Of a stretch of 64,000 nt of DNA, positions 34,606 through 46,223 are shown in pieces. Source of the DNA: Knufia peltigerae (lineage: Eukaryota; Ascomycota; Eurotiomycetes; Chaetothyriales; Trichomeriaceae); contig JAPDRN010000088.1 in assembly GCA_030247855.1 (NCBI GenBank), forward strand, positions 83,891 to 147,890. The letters are read 5' to 3'. Under the pieces are notes generated by a model that was not told the origin of the DNA, did not search any database, and worked only from the letters and a program-made list of their open reading frames with translations. A program made the position numbers and the translations under genes. How positions within the stretch are numbered: position 1 is the stretch's first letter; each line of letters opens with the position of its first letter.

Positions 34606-36106
34606 AATGACAAAATCATTCTCAAGTCATCCTTTTTTGGATGTTGGAATTTTTTTAGGAGACAACGTATCTCCACTGGTCTCTAGGCCCTCTAGGAGTA
34701 GTCTTGATTTCTTACAAGGTCTAGGTATTCATTGTCGGCAATACAATACATGAGGTTCTCGGACCTGTCGCTTAGACTCTGTAACGAGTACTTTTTCTTC
34801 TCAGAGGAATATTGGATTCCAATCTAGTACTTGAGCTCGTTGGACGTAACCCATACTTTTGTAACCACTACCGAGTAATCGCAGTATACAACGTTGAGCA
34901 TGACACACTACAGAATACTGAATACCTAATATGATGATAACGAGGGAGAAAGGGGTAGACATGAATAATCGCACACACCAGGCACTCTTAACACCAGGCT
35001 TGGTCGTCTCGTCACCTTGTCAACTTGTCAACTTGTTATCTATCGACACCACCATGACCCCATGTTCTTAGGTCAACACATGTTTAACGTATAAGTTTTG
35101 CAACCAAGCTACTAACAGACTATTGAACCAATAAGTCTATCGCCGCTCTTAAGGAATACACATGAATCAATTCAAGTCGAGGTGATTGTGGTTAGTGATG
35201 GCTGGCGCCGGAAAGAAATGCCGAGGCAAAGATCTAGAAGGAGCAACTGCCGCGCGGGACGCCGATCTGGGCCAAAATCTCTGGATTGGACTGATGAACA
35301 TGCCACTCACTCGCTCAACTGATCATGATACTGAGGATGAGAACCGACTATCACCTGCGTACCAAGACCGTCCAGTCACTCGTACTATTCCGTACCCAAT
35401 TCCGCATTCCTGGTGGCCCCATCGCCGGCATCGTCCATCTACGGCTATTCCCCCTCTCCACCTTCACGTTTGTCAGCCTCGATGCTTCGACAACCAGCAA
35501 TGTACAGGGGAAGCACTGAAGAATGCAGGATCATTCTCTGATGCATACAGACCATCATAGCCCTCGAGCTGAATGGCCAAGTCGTCCCACCGCCCATCTA
35601 CAAACTCTTGGAAAAGGCTGTTATGCCGCATGCTTGAAAAGGGCGCCCAGCAAAGTCATGCCTCTATCTTATTGGTCTGCACGGCACCTCTTCCGAAGAA
35701 AATTCTTTTGATCTCCAGGGGGTTTTGGCCTTTTTTGCCCACGGGTTACTCCCTCCGTACAGCCACCGTGACGAGGCAGGCGATTGACTCGGTGTCATTC
35801 ACGACCTTGGAGTGGACGGAGTGCGGATAGTGCACTTGTCTCATACACCGCAAAACTCTTGTCATGCAACTGGCAACGGGCCTGGCCCTCTTTTTTTTTC
35901 TCTCACGCCCTGACATTTTTGTTGTTGGGTTCGTGGATCTCCGCAGAACACTTCATTCGACTTGACGTGCTTCAAATCCTCATGCACACGGTACGTGACC
36001 GCGCCCTGTGAATCTCTCGACCGTCTACCACACTCTCCTTCAACCTCCTCCCTCGCCCTCTCTCCCCGTTCTTCTCGCATGACCAAACTCTTTCTTTCCT
36101 TACACC
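34606..36106. other. Intergenic upstream of the MFS gene
   Basis: An AT-rich stretch at about 34750-35180, then moderate-GC DNA with short ORFs only. The last 100 bases before the MFS start are pyrimidine-rich, as in a fungal leader. Confidence 0.5.
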
Positions 36107-38142
36107 ATGGCTATCTCCGACAAACCATCTGTCCCTCCTGTGGTCGTGTCTCAACATGACTCGCAATCTCAGTCACAGCGTACCCCGAGCTCCATACCTT
36201 CCGAGAAGGAGTTCTACTCAGGTTCCTCCGCCGACCGATCTCCTTCGTCGTCCGACTCCGACCATGACGAACGAGCACTCACCCTGACCGCCACCCAGAC
36301 ATCGCGTCGTTCGCAGTCCCAGTCTCTCGCCCGCACCGTCTCGAGAATAACGACCCGTGGAACCGCATACACCTCCGACCCGCGGTATGAGGTCGACTTC
36401 GCCCCCAATGACCCGGACGATCCCCGTAACTGGCCACTGTGGTACAAGTCAATGGGCCTGTTTGCTTTGTCGTTCGGCACGCTGGGCGTAGTCATGTACT
36501 CGACGTCCTACACGTCCGGCATGCCGCAGATGATGGTCGAGTTTGGTGTCGAATCAGAAACCGTCGCGACCCTGGGCGTCACATTATATCTCCTCGGCCT
36601 GGCCATTGGTTGCTTGATCGTGGCTCCCATCGCAGAGACCTATGGCCGGAAACCCGTGTACACCATATGTACGGCCATGTTCACGATCCTGGTCATCCCG
36701 GCGGCACTGTCGCAGGATATCACGAGCATCATCGTCGCGCGGTTCTTCGGCGCCATTTTCGCAAGTGCGTTGATCGCCAACGCGCCCGGCTCGATCGCCG
36801 ACCTCATCAACGACGAGTGGCGGAGTACGGCCTTTTCGATCTGGAGTATCGGTCCGATGAATGGCCCTGTGGTCGGCCCTACGATTGGCGGGTTCGTCAC
36901 GCAATCGCTCGGTTGGCGGTGGACGAATTGGATCGCCATGATCTGGGTCGGTGTGGCGTTTGTGTTTTTGTCCATGTTCAAAGAAACCTACGTGCCGGTG
37001 CTCTTGCAACGCAAAGCCAAGAAACTTCGACGCGAAGAGGAAGACGACCGATACTGGAGTCGCTATGACGTACGCGTGGGCTTCGTCGAGTTGATGAAGA
37101 TCAACCTGAGCCGACCTTTCATCATGGCGATTAAGGAGCCCATTTGCATCTTCTGGAACGTGTACATCTCCCTTGTCTACGGTAAGATTGCCCAAACCCC
37201 TGCCTTGTCTCCTTGTCCCTGGCTAACGACGAGGTACCAGGAATCTTGTATCTCTGTTTCGTGGCATATCCCATCGTCTTCACCGAGGAACGTGGCTGGT
37301 CCGTTGGTTTCAGCGGACTTTCCTTCATAGGTATTGGCATCGGCACCATGTTGATCATTGGCTGTGCATCGCCTATCCGGAAAATGATCAACTCGCACAA
37401 GCGCGACCAGGACGGCAATGTCCCGCCCGAGGCCATGCTGAGTATCGTCTGCGTGGCGGCTATCCTCATCCCCGTGGGCGAATTGTGGTTCGCCTGGACC
37501 TGTTACCCGACCAGCATCCACTGGGCCTTGCCGATTGCCGCCGGTATACCCTTTGGGTTCGGAAACGGTGCTGTGTTCATCTACTCGGGAAACTATTTGG
37601 CGTACAGTTACGGAATCTACGCCGCGAGCGCCATGGCCGGAAACGCCGTGATGAGATCGATCATGGGTGGTGCCCTTCCACTGGCCGGGCCGCCTTTGTA
37701 TCGCGCCCTCGGGCCGAATTGGGCTGGGACGTTGCTGGGATTGTTGGAGGTCTTGATCATTCCGATTCCGTTCTTGTTCTACCGATACGGTGGCAAGATC
37801 CGTGAACGGTCCAGCATGATCCGGGAGATGCGTGAGAACGAGGAGCGGCAAGAACGAAAGAAGAAAAAGGCCGAAGAAAGGTTACGATTGGCCATGCAAG
37901 GCGGCGACGAGGAAGAAAAGCAAGACGCTCAAGTCAACCTGTGTCGCGTCAGGAGTCGCATGGACGAGGACGCTGACATTGAGGGTTTGGGACTGGAGAG
38001 GTTGAATACGATTCAAGGTTTCACCCGGGAGAACTTGGAGGACCAGTTTCAACAGAAGCAGGTCATACGAGAACGATCTCGAGAAAGATCAAGGATGAGA
38101 GAGGAAGAAAGACTCGAAGAGGGTGGCAGGGTGAAGTCGTGA
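36107..38142 (+). CDS. MFS transporter, drug:H+ antiporter (DHA1-like) type
   Basis: Plasma-membrane-type transporter of 658 aa from two exons (36107..37181 and 37241..38142; 59 bp intron, GTAAGA...CCAG). The start is in a good context (ACCATGG). A Ser-rich cytosolic N-terminus leads to NDPDDPRNWPLW, a hallmark of fungal DHA1 transporters. The loop PIAETYGRKPVY corresponds to MFS motif A, and PGSIADLINDEWRSTAFSIW plus GPTIGGFVTQSLGWRW are the expected motif-C/middle segments. About 12 membrane segments are present. An unusually long, highly charged C-terminal tail (about 110 residues of Glu/Arg/Lys, with RERSRERSRMR) follows the last segment. Substrate unknown. Confidence 0.9.
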
Positions 38143-39254
38143 GGTGTACGATGGTTTCCATTCAGTTCGCGGATCAAGACGGTTGAGACGACGGATAGAA
38201 GGGGAGTTTTGGAGTTACACCACGAGGGACGGAGGATAAATGATGTGAAACTGGACAGGGAGACCACGAAAGTCACGACATGGAAACACGAACGCATTTT
38301 TGAATTCTCTCTTTTGATTTTGTCGGTTCTAGCGAGCGTCAGCATGGCGTTTTTGGGCAAAGGTTTCCAAGGTGGGAGACCCAAAAATGTGGCCTTTTTT
38401 CAATCATCAGAATACAAAGCAATAATAAAGAGCATGGATTCGGTGGGAGATTTGCAAGAACACATTGCACGTGAGAAGTACGATTCAAGACGACGACGAT
38501 TTTGGGATATATGGTGGAGGACTTGAGACGAAAGTTGTAGAGGAGTATGAGACCGAGTCAGAACAGAAAATAATATAATTACCTTTACTGTAAATCTGGA
38601 CTCTGTGTTCAGTTTAGATATGGAGTGTGTCCGTACAAAGTACCGATGTTCGTGTTTTTATGGTGATTGGTGTTGACCACTCCCGTATCGAAAGGGGGAA
38701 TTCCGATACAAATTTATAAATTATATATACATTCGCATCGTCTCGACCAGATCTCGGTTGTGTTTTGAGTATCGACCCAGCCAACTCTGCATACAAATGA
38801 TGACAACAGGTAGACACGTAGTCCCTATATGTAAAGACGCACCCCAAAAAAAGTAGGTCATTCATCGCTCATCGTTTTATCATTGATTGATTAATAAAAA
38901 AAATATCCCCCGGGGGGGGGCCAACCTTCCCGAGAAACCCTCTCGACGCCTGTACACCGCATAACACCCAATTGATTGTCTCATTCGCAACGGACGTGTA
39001 TGTGTGTCGTTGGGTAGTGTTGGGGGGGGGGGAGGAGGTAAGAAAAAAAGAGGCATGCTTTCTTTTTACCCCAAGTATGAGTGTCTCCTTTTTTTTTGTT
39101 TTTGGTCGAGAAATTCCACAAAAACCCCCCCAAAGTTCGAACCGACACGGCGACAGCCAAAAAAAAACAACCAAAAAACCAAAAGTCGTCGCGACATTTG
39201 GATCTTTGAAACCTTTTTTTTGATGGTAATTCTGTTTCTGTTTTCTTCTTTTCC
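38143..39254. other. Intergenic with homopolymer runs
   Basis: 3' flanks of the MFS gene (plus) and of the unrecognised gene on the minus strand. Contains G runs near 38911-38920 and 39020-39032 and several A/T runs up to 39240. Nothing else recognised. Confidence 0.5.
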
Positions 39255-40145
39255 TCACTTCTTCCAGACCCCACGTTCGTCCTTTGTGTACCTGCCGCCG
39301 ATGGGGGTGTGTCGCCTCTGAGGTTTCGGCCTCTCCTTGGTCGACCACATCTCGTCCCAAGACTTGATGTGACGGTCCCCCTCGGTGGAGACCGGCGGAC
39401 ACACTTCGACCTCCCGCGGCGTCGAGGTCCCGGACGACGACGCGCCACTCTCCAGAGCTTCACCCTCGATGACCTGCAACATCTGCGCGTCCGGTACCTT
39501 GCTTAGCTTCCACTCGTGGCGCATGCGTTCCCACTGGTCCGGCACGTCGTCGACCTCGTCGCCGCTGATGACCCGGTCGAGGACGGGGAGGTCCGACTTG
39601 TCGACCGGGGGGGACAGGGCGGGCGGTCCGGAGTGAGGGTGCCTCATTTCTTGTTGTTCGGCGCTCAAGTGGAGCGTGTTTGGTGTGCCCACCATTCTGG
39701 CGACGTCCGCCGCACCTTTCTTGTTCCCGTCCTTTTCTCTGTTTCGGTACTTGTCGTACTTTGGGTCCCGGGCCAGTTTCGCCCTGACCGCGGCGGCGTG
39801 TTGAGACGTGACCACCACCCGGTCGGTATCTTTCTTGTCCTTTTTACTCTTGAAAAATTGTCCGAACCCGCCGCCGCCGCCACCGCTGCTGTTGGAAGGT
39901 TGTTTCGTCTTGTTGGAGGAGGATCGAATTGATGACGTCGAGGAAGAGGTAGATCGAGATCGACCGCGATCCACACCGTTCATACTCGTCGTCGTCCATC
40001 CCGGTTCCGACCTCAACGAGTTGATCGACGTCGTACTGTTGTTTCGGGACGACGGGAGTGATACGGTAGGTCTCTTGGGGTAACCGGGCGGTCTTTCCGA
40101 TGGTAAACCACGATCGAGGGTGTCTAGGAAGGCGAACAGTGCCAT
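39255..40145 (-). CDS. Unrecognised Ser/Lys-rich protein
   Basis: Single exon, 296 aa, mostly predicted disordered. The N-terminal third is Ser/Arg/Thr-rich with a Gly run before FGQFFKSKKDKKDTDR. A short ordered-looking block follows, AAAVRAKLARDPKYDKYRN. The middle has VLDRVISGDEVDDVPDQWERM, and the end is a basic block with WDEMWSTKERPKPQRRH and a GGRYTKDERGVWKK terminus. Such Trp-containing blocks between disordered linkers look conserved, which supports a real gene. No family or function recognised. The short G/C-biased plus-strand ORFs across it are shadows. Confidence 0.6.
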   Translation of the reverse strand: MALFAFLDTLDRGLPSERPPGYPKRPTVSLPSSRNNSTTSINSLRSEPGWTTTSMNGVDRGRSRSTSSSTSSIRSSSNKTKQPSNSSGGGGGGFGQFFKSKKDKKDTDRVVVTSQHAAAVRAKLARDPKYDKYRNREKDGNKKGAADVARMVGTPNTLHLSAEQQEMRHPHSGPPALSPPVDKSDLPVLDRVISGDEVDDVPDQWERMRHEWKLSKVPDAQMLQVIEGEALESGASSSGTSTPREVEVCPPVSTEGDRHIKSWDEMWSTKERPKPQRRHTPIGGRYTKDERGVWKK

Positions 40146-41311
40146 TTCGAGGCGGAGAGATACTCAACGGGGCGAAGATGGCGAGAAGCAAGACGCACAC
40201 AGGCTTAGGGGTGGGGGGTTAGAGGTTGATTCCTTGACCCTGTGAACCCTCAAGGGAGGGTGGGTAAAGGGAGGCGAAAAGATGTACTCGTATGAGAGAT
40301 AGAAAAAAAAGGAAAGAGGACAACAAGAAGAAGGAAACGATCGAGAAACAAACAAAAAAAGTCAAAGAATTTTCTCGACCTATCTGACCGACCTTGCAGA
40401 TGGCGATGATCTCAGATAACAACGCACTCACTCCCAGAGGGTATCCATACGTAAAATCATCATCATCATCATTTCATTCATCCATGGGCACGTGTATCTA
40501 TAGTTCAAGGTAGATAAGGCGGGCCGTATCCGTACAGTAGAGCAGAAAAGACCGAATGAAAAAAAGCATGTGGCAAGGGGGGGGAGAGGGGTGGTGTTTT
40601 TCGATCGGTTTTTTGGTTGTTGGGATGGGAAGAGTTCTGATTCTGGTTTAATGCGATGGAGTTCTCACAGCTCGGTGGAATTGACTGGTGTGAAAATCCG
40701 ATATCGACACAAGGAGGCCTGGAACCTGATGTCAGGGTCCTTGCTGCTAATCGGATATTGATAAAGTACATACAGTATTAACAAGGTATTGGATGGTTGG
40801 GGGGGGAGAATAATAAAAATTGGATATTATTTGGGATGTTGAGTATCAGTTGGCGCCTCTTGGTGCTCAATGCGCTAACACAAATATTGCTTAATCAGTC
40901 AATCGGAGAGACTAGCCAAGTTAGGATTAGCTCGGTACTCTCATGTCTGTTATGTATGAGTATTCTACTGTACAGAACGAGAGATGAAATAGTAGGTACT
41001 CCATTCCTTGGTGTTATGTACAATGTATCCTTTTATATGCTATACTACTTTGCATACAATAACAAAACTTGGGTCAAAAAGTACATACAGAAAGTCTGAC
41101 AAATCTACTTGACGAGTCAGTCCAAGGTATGTAGATGTGAAAGAACGTAAAGTCTTCTAGAAATATTTGTTCGTAGCCTACCGACGCCTTCATCTTGACC
41201 CTACCTACCCCAATATCCCTATCGACTCTATTCGATATACCAACGCGTATTGCATTCATCAGTGGGACTCGGCGGCATAAATCAACACCCTCCCTGTTTT
41301 GGTTTCGGCCC
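40146..41311. other. Intergenic, partly AT-rich
   Basis: Upstream of the unrecognised minus-strand gene the minus strand is pyrimidine-rich, a likely leader (40200-40400). An (ATC)n microsatellite lies near 40455-40470. From about 40750 to 41250 the DNA is AT-rich; the 100-codon ORF at 40797-41099 there looks non-coding. Confidence 0.5.
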
Positions 41312-42591
41312 TCACTCCACTCGTCTCAACACCCCATCAATCCCCATGCGCCTCAAACAACTCCTCTTGATGTCCGCCACAGTACGACACCCACACAACG
41401 CCATGCACCTCCTGAAATCCTCGTAGAGCACCTCCAACGTCTTCTCGACCCCTTCTTGCCCCTTGTACCCCAACCCCCAGATCGCCGGTCTACCCACCCA
41501 GACGTGCCGTGCCCCCAAGGCGAGCGCCACGAAGATGTCGCTGCCCCTGCGCACGCCGCCGTCCATGTGCACGGGGATCCTCCCCTTGGCCGCGTCCACG
41601 CACTCGACCAGCGCGTCCAGCGTCGAAGGCACGCCGTCCAGTTGGCGTCCACCGTGGTTGCTGACCAGCACGCCGTCGCACCCGTACTCGATCGCGAGTT
41701 CGACGTCCTCGGCCGCCAGGACGCCCTTGATCCAGATCTCCATCTTGGTCCGTGACCGCAGCCAGGCGACGTCGCGTGCCCAGCTGTGGGTGTCGTCGTT
41801 GAACGACATGAAGCTGGTGTCGTGCGTGGCCCGGCGGATCATCTCGCTCGTCCAGCCCAACACGGGGAACCCCAGGCCGTCGGGGGTGCGGAAGTCGTTG
41901 CGCCACTCGTTGAACCGGACCCCCAACACCGGGCTGTCCGCCGTGAGGAAGATGGCCTTGCACCCGGCCCCTTCGGCGGCGGCCATGATGCGTTCCTGCA
42001 GGGCGCGGTCGCGCATCATGTACAGCTGCATCGCGTAGTGCGGGCCGCCGGGTCCGACGCCGTCCGTCTCGGCCTGTGTCTGTCCCGCCGACACGATCTG
42101 CTGGACGGTGTAGTTGGCAAAACTCGATACGGCCATGTTGACGCCCATCCTCGCACAGGCCCGCGACGTGGCGAGTTCACCGTCCGGGTGAGCCATGGCC
42201 TGGAGGCCGGCCGGAGAGACCCCCAAGGGGAATTTCACCGTCCGACCCAGACATTCGGTCTGGGTGGTGAGTCGGGAGACGTCGACCAGGACGCGCGACA
42301 AGAGGCGGTACTTGTTGAAGGAGGACGAGTTTTCGGCGATGGTGGTTTGGTATGTCGAGCCGGAGTTGTAGAACTCTGGAAGACAAATGTCCAGGTCAGA
42401 TCAGATCATCGAGTCGACTCATGATCGAACGCTTTGTACTCTCGGCCAGACCTCACACCGAGCCCCATTGTGAGTCGAGACTTACCTCTCGCGATTTCGG
42501 GAAGATTGGCATCTGCTCGTTCTTTGATATCTTCGATGCACAGAATTTCCTGGCCCTTGACGGCGACAGGGATAGGCGCTCCTCCAGACAT
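41312..42591 (-). CDS. FMN-dependent alpha-hydroxy-acid dehydrogenase/oxidase
   Basis: Oxidises an L-2-hydroxy acid (lactate- or glycolate-type) with FMN. Two exons, complement(42486..42591) and complement(41312..42375), are joined by a 110 bp intron (GTAAGT...TCCAG) and give 389 aa. The family signature SNHGGRQLDG carries the catalytic His-Gly-Gly-Arg. FMN-site segments are also visible: FPLGVSPAGLQAMAHPDGE near the N-terminus, LTADSPVLGVR, MEIWIKGVL, and MDGGVRRGSDIFVALALGA. There is no cytochrome b5 domain, so it is not an Cyb2-type enzyme. No clear mitochondrial presequence is seen; the C-terminus gives no obvious PTS1. Substrate uncertain. Confidence 0.92.
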
Positions 42592-43921
42592 GGTCACAAC
42601 TAGTACGTACGCTGTTGAAGAAAAAGAAGTACAATGTAAGTTGAGCAAAGCCCTATTCCGAGCAACAGGGATACTTCAAGTCCATCAATATCACATCTCA
42701 CCGTCATCATCAGCGTTGTAAAAATAAGGCCATGATTAATATACTTGGAGCGTGGAGATACGCGCCCTTTCGCTGACATTTTGTTGGTTTCTCGTGAAAA
42801 AACATTGGCTCGCCAATGCTTGCGAGAAGACATTACCTTAAAGGGGAAGGTAAGGAAGCTGTTCAGGCTCGTTGACCAGGACTTTCATTGCATGCGAATA
42901 CGGTATGATTAGATACTGAGCACGATTGAGAAGTACAGGTATGTTCTGTATGTGAGTACGAGTAGGTATGTAAGGACATAGTGGAGGGTACACTACTGCC
43001 TCGAACTGTTCGCCTCAAAACTCCTACTCGTACTCCGTAATTCGTACTGTAAACACCAACTCTCCGCCACTTGGTCCGAATTCGGATTCAATCCTTGGAG
43101 ATTCCGTGGCTATGAAGACTTTTGTCGGTGTCGATCTCGGTGGCTGAAACTCATTCTCAACCAAAGAAAAAAAAAAGAACAAGGCAAGATTGTGGCTCAG
43201 ATGAATGATGTACGGGGAGTATGTGTTGGGTATCTTTAAGAGGATGCCGCGTCATGCAATGATGTAAAAAAAAGGAAAAAACAAGCCCCGGGCCTTGGTT
43301 GACGCGCCCCCCCCCCAGCCTTATAGGCATGAACTAGACGGTCATTATGCCTTGCGGGTGGTTTAAAAACGTTGGATCTCCCCTACAAACTACATATGAC
43401 TCCAAGTGCGTGGGTCCCGTTATTTAGTTAACCCGATCGCAACGTCATACCCCCGTGATATATCTCGAGGACCGCGACGTCCGATTCCCATACGGATCAA
43501 ACGAGTGGTGAAGATCTACATGAGACAAAATCCTTGTAGTCGATCAAGAGGCTGAGAGACAGAGAGAAACAGGAGAGTCTTGTTTCCGAGTGGCCACACA
43601 ATCAGCCCAAAAGAAGTTGGGAAAAAGGTGAAAACCAAAAGATTCTTGTTTTGGACCATTCGGAGGGAAGGGGGCGCCCCGTAGTATCCGAGCGCGCGTA
43701 GTTTATCCAAGACGAGACTCTGAGTTACAGACCTATATAAACATGTTTTGTAGTCTGTTCGGGGCCACTCCGACATTACGTTCTTTTTGTTATTCTTTGA
43801 TTTACAAACCAAACACGTACAAAATACAAACCACCAACCTGTAAACAACTCGATCAAATTCGACAAATCACTTTACACGAACCTATCCTCTCAGATACAA
43901 TCTTAATCTCGCACTTGCAAA
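42592..43921. other. Intergenic between divergent genes
   Basis: Upstream regions of the FMN enzyme gene (minus) and the Pmp3 gene (plus). A run of C (43304-43313) and AT-rich segments occur; promoter-like elements near the Pmp3 gene are listed separately. Confidence 0.45.
43380..43740 (+). promoter_or_regulatory. Putative Pmp3 promoter elements (TATA box, STRE-like CCCCT/AGGGG)
   Basis: A TATATAA lies at 43734-43740, about 180 bp before the Pmp3 start. CCCCT at 43380-43384 and AGGGG at 43669-43673 match the stress-response element core bound by Msn2/4-type factors. Pmp3-type genes are commonly stress-induced. Five-base motifs are frequent by chance, so only the TATA box has much weight. Confidence 0.35.
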
Positions 43922-44259
43922 ATGTCTAGACCAGCATCTTCAACGGTATGTTTATCTGGCACCACCACCACCACCACCACAAGTCACGACCAAACTAATA
44001 AATATCTTAACACAGAGCGATGTCCTTCTCTACTTTCTAGCCATCTTTCTCCCTCCCGTCGCCGTCTTTCTAAAGACTGGATGCGACTCCAACTTCTTGA
44101 TCAATATCCTCCTCACCATCCTAGGTTGGATCCCAGGTTGCCTTCGTAAGTGCCGTTCCACCCAACTACCGTAGAGCAAAGGTTGTTGACAATTCGATTC
44201 AAATCCAAGACGCTTGGTACGTCATCACCAAGCACGAACGTCCGGCTCGTGTCACCTAG
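43922..44259 (+). CDS. PMP3: Pmp3-type plasma membrane proteolipid
   Basis: Small hydrophobic protein of 67 aa that affects membrane potential and salt tolerance in yeasts and plants. Three exons (43922..43945, 44016..44145, 44210..44259) were found by hand. Two membrane segments (about LLYFLAIFLPPVAVFL and LINILLTILGWIPGC) are separated by KTGCDSN, matching the family pattern FLPPxxVFLKxGC and GWIPGxxHAWYV. The third exon encodes the HAWYVITKHER end. Its acceptor is the unusual CCAAG; an upstream GAG acceptor would also stay in frame and add 11 residues, but would disrupt the conserved join. A (CAC)n run lies in intron 1. Confidence 0.88.
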
Positions 44260-44755
44260 TGTAAACGCGTCGGCTCGGTCGAACGTGTTATTGTACGGAG
44301 TAGGCGAAGAAGTCCGATCGGTTGGATGTTGCGATTTACCTATGACCATACTCCGAAATACGACATACTGTTGGCACACGAAATTCCCAAGATACCCAAA
44401 CCGAAATATCATGTTTGATCGTCGGGACAGCTGGGGAGCGGCGCGGTGATTTTCCCAACCTTTTCACAGATACCCATTGGTGCATATATGTACAGCGGCA
44501 GGATGATTCAGATAATAATTAATTGTGGAAAGCTGAGGCCTTCAAGTTTTTGTGTCTACTTCACACATCTTTTGATGAACATTTGGACTGGCCTCACAGT
44601 GATCGTACTCAAACGACGGTATAAACCCAACAAACCAAACACCAGTGTAGTGCTTCTTTTTTTGTACAGTAGATGTCCCTTGAATCTAATCTCAAACGCC
44701 AGACTCACAGAAACTCCCACTCTCACTTCGCCATGCTAAGAAAAACCTTCCAACC
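44260..44755. other. Intergenic between convergent genes
   Basis: 3' flanks of Pmp3 (plus) and Cdt1 (minus). Nothing recognised. Confidence 0.5.
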
Positions 44756-46223
44756 TCACCGTCCTGCTTTCTCCTTCTCCTCCAAAACCCTCTTGGCCTC
44801 GGTCCCACTGGGACCGGGTCCGTTCAAAACAACACTCTGGAGGATGCCCACCGTGTGGATGGACAACCACATACCCGGCAACTCTTGAGCCAGCACTTCG
44901 AAGCATTTCCGAACCTCCGAATCCGCCATGGGGATCGCCATGCTCCCTTTGATGTCACCGACGAGTTGCTTGAGGCTAAAAGAGACCTTGCCACGTACTT
45001 TGCCCGGGCTTGAATGCACCGAAGAATCGAAACGAGACCCGAGCTTTTGTTGTTGTTTCAGTCGGAGAATGTCGACCACCTCGCCGATCCTGCCAATGGC
45101 TCGACGGCGTAGAATGGCTTCGGGACTCGGGGGAGCGGCTGACGAATTGGCGAGTGCCTTGGCTCGAACGCGATCCAACAAGGACAAGGTCCGATCTTTG
45201 ACGACCTGGGGAGTTTGCAGATCGTTTCCACCGCTGGAGGAGCTCGCGTGCGACGAGAATTGAGAGCCGGGTCGATTTTGAGCCTGTGTAGAAAGCCCGA
45301 GGATTTCCCTCCGCGCCGCAGAAGCTTTCGCCTTGCGCGCCTGTGTCTGCAGGCCCACGGAGAACTCGAGTCGGGGCAAGGCGTGGCCGTCTTTGGACAA
45401 CAACCCACTCAAATTCTGGCGTTGAGAAATCGCCACGGCCTCGATCTCGACCTCGTAAGACTGTTGCAGATTCTTCTCGTCGTATTCTTGGTTCGGTTGG
45501 ACGTATTCGACGCTGTACCGAAGGACGTCGCTGCCGTTCAAGTTTAATCTGAATGGGCTGTCTTGATGTCTCAGCAGCTGCCCTGAGATGACGTCGCTGG
45601 AAGCGTCGAGCTCATATATCGCGAGCATGCGTTGGATGTCGTCTTGAGTGACCGCCCGTTTCTTCCATAATCTGGTGACCGAGGTCAACAAGCTGCCGAG
45701 GTCTGCCGGGGCGGATCGGCCGTTGTGGACGCGATGCAATGAAAAGGCTCGGAGAAAAGCATCGTGCATCGAGACAAAGTCACGCAGGACCGGTGGAAGA
45801 TCGTCATTCCCATGCTGTCGAGCGGCACATCGGGGGTTGAGCGAGAGTTGACAAAAGTCAATGCAGGGGTCGACATCGATAGAGTCTTCCCGCTCAGACT
45901 CGGGCGGCGTTGCGAGCTGGAGCTTTGTCTGAAATCAATTAGAACATCGTCGAGACTTCTTGAGCAATGGGCAGTACCTTTTTGGTTGTGGTGGCCGCAA
46001 CGCGAGGAAGACTGTCGGCCTCGGTGTCGCTCTCGTCAAATTCACGCTTCCGCTTGGACGAGCTCTTGACCACCTTCTTCTGACTGACGACCTGGCCGAG
46101 AGACACCTCTTTCACAACCGCTTCAAGTTGGGTCTTTGATCTCGTCGACTTGGAGATTTTTGTGTAGTTTTGGAGTGTCTGTCGTTTGGAGACTCGGTGA
46201 CTGTTTCGGGAGGAAGGAGCCAT
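44756..46223 (-). CDS. CDT1: DNA replication licensing factor Cdt1
   Basis: Loads the MCM helicase at replication origins together with ORC and Cdc6. Two exons, complement(45978..46223) and complement(44756..45928), are joined by a 49 bp intron (GTACTG...TTCAG) and give 472 aa. The N-terminus is basic and disordered (SKRQTLQNYTKISKS). The central domain begins near residue 130 (LRDFVSMHDAFLRAFSLHRVHNG) and continues with LWKKRAVTQDDIQRMLAIYELDASS, the fungal Cdt1 winged-helix pattern. The C-terminal winged helix includes ILRRRAIGRIGEVVDILRLK and SEVRKCFEVLAQELPGMW. A degenerate PIP-like motif is at about residues 14-21. Three ACGCG motifs lie upstream. Confidence 0.88.

Noticed and set aside
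40797..41099. 100-codon hydrophobic ORF in AT-rich DNA
   Set aside because: AT-rich third positions unlike every real gene here; no leader or family match.
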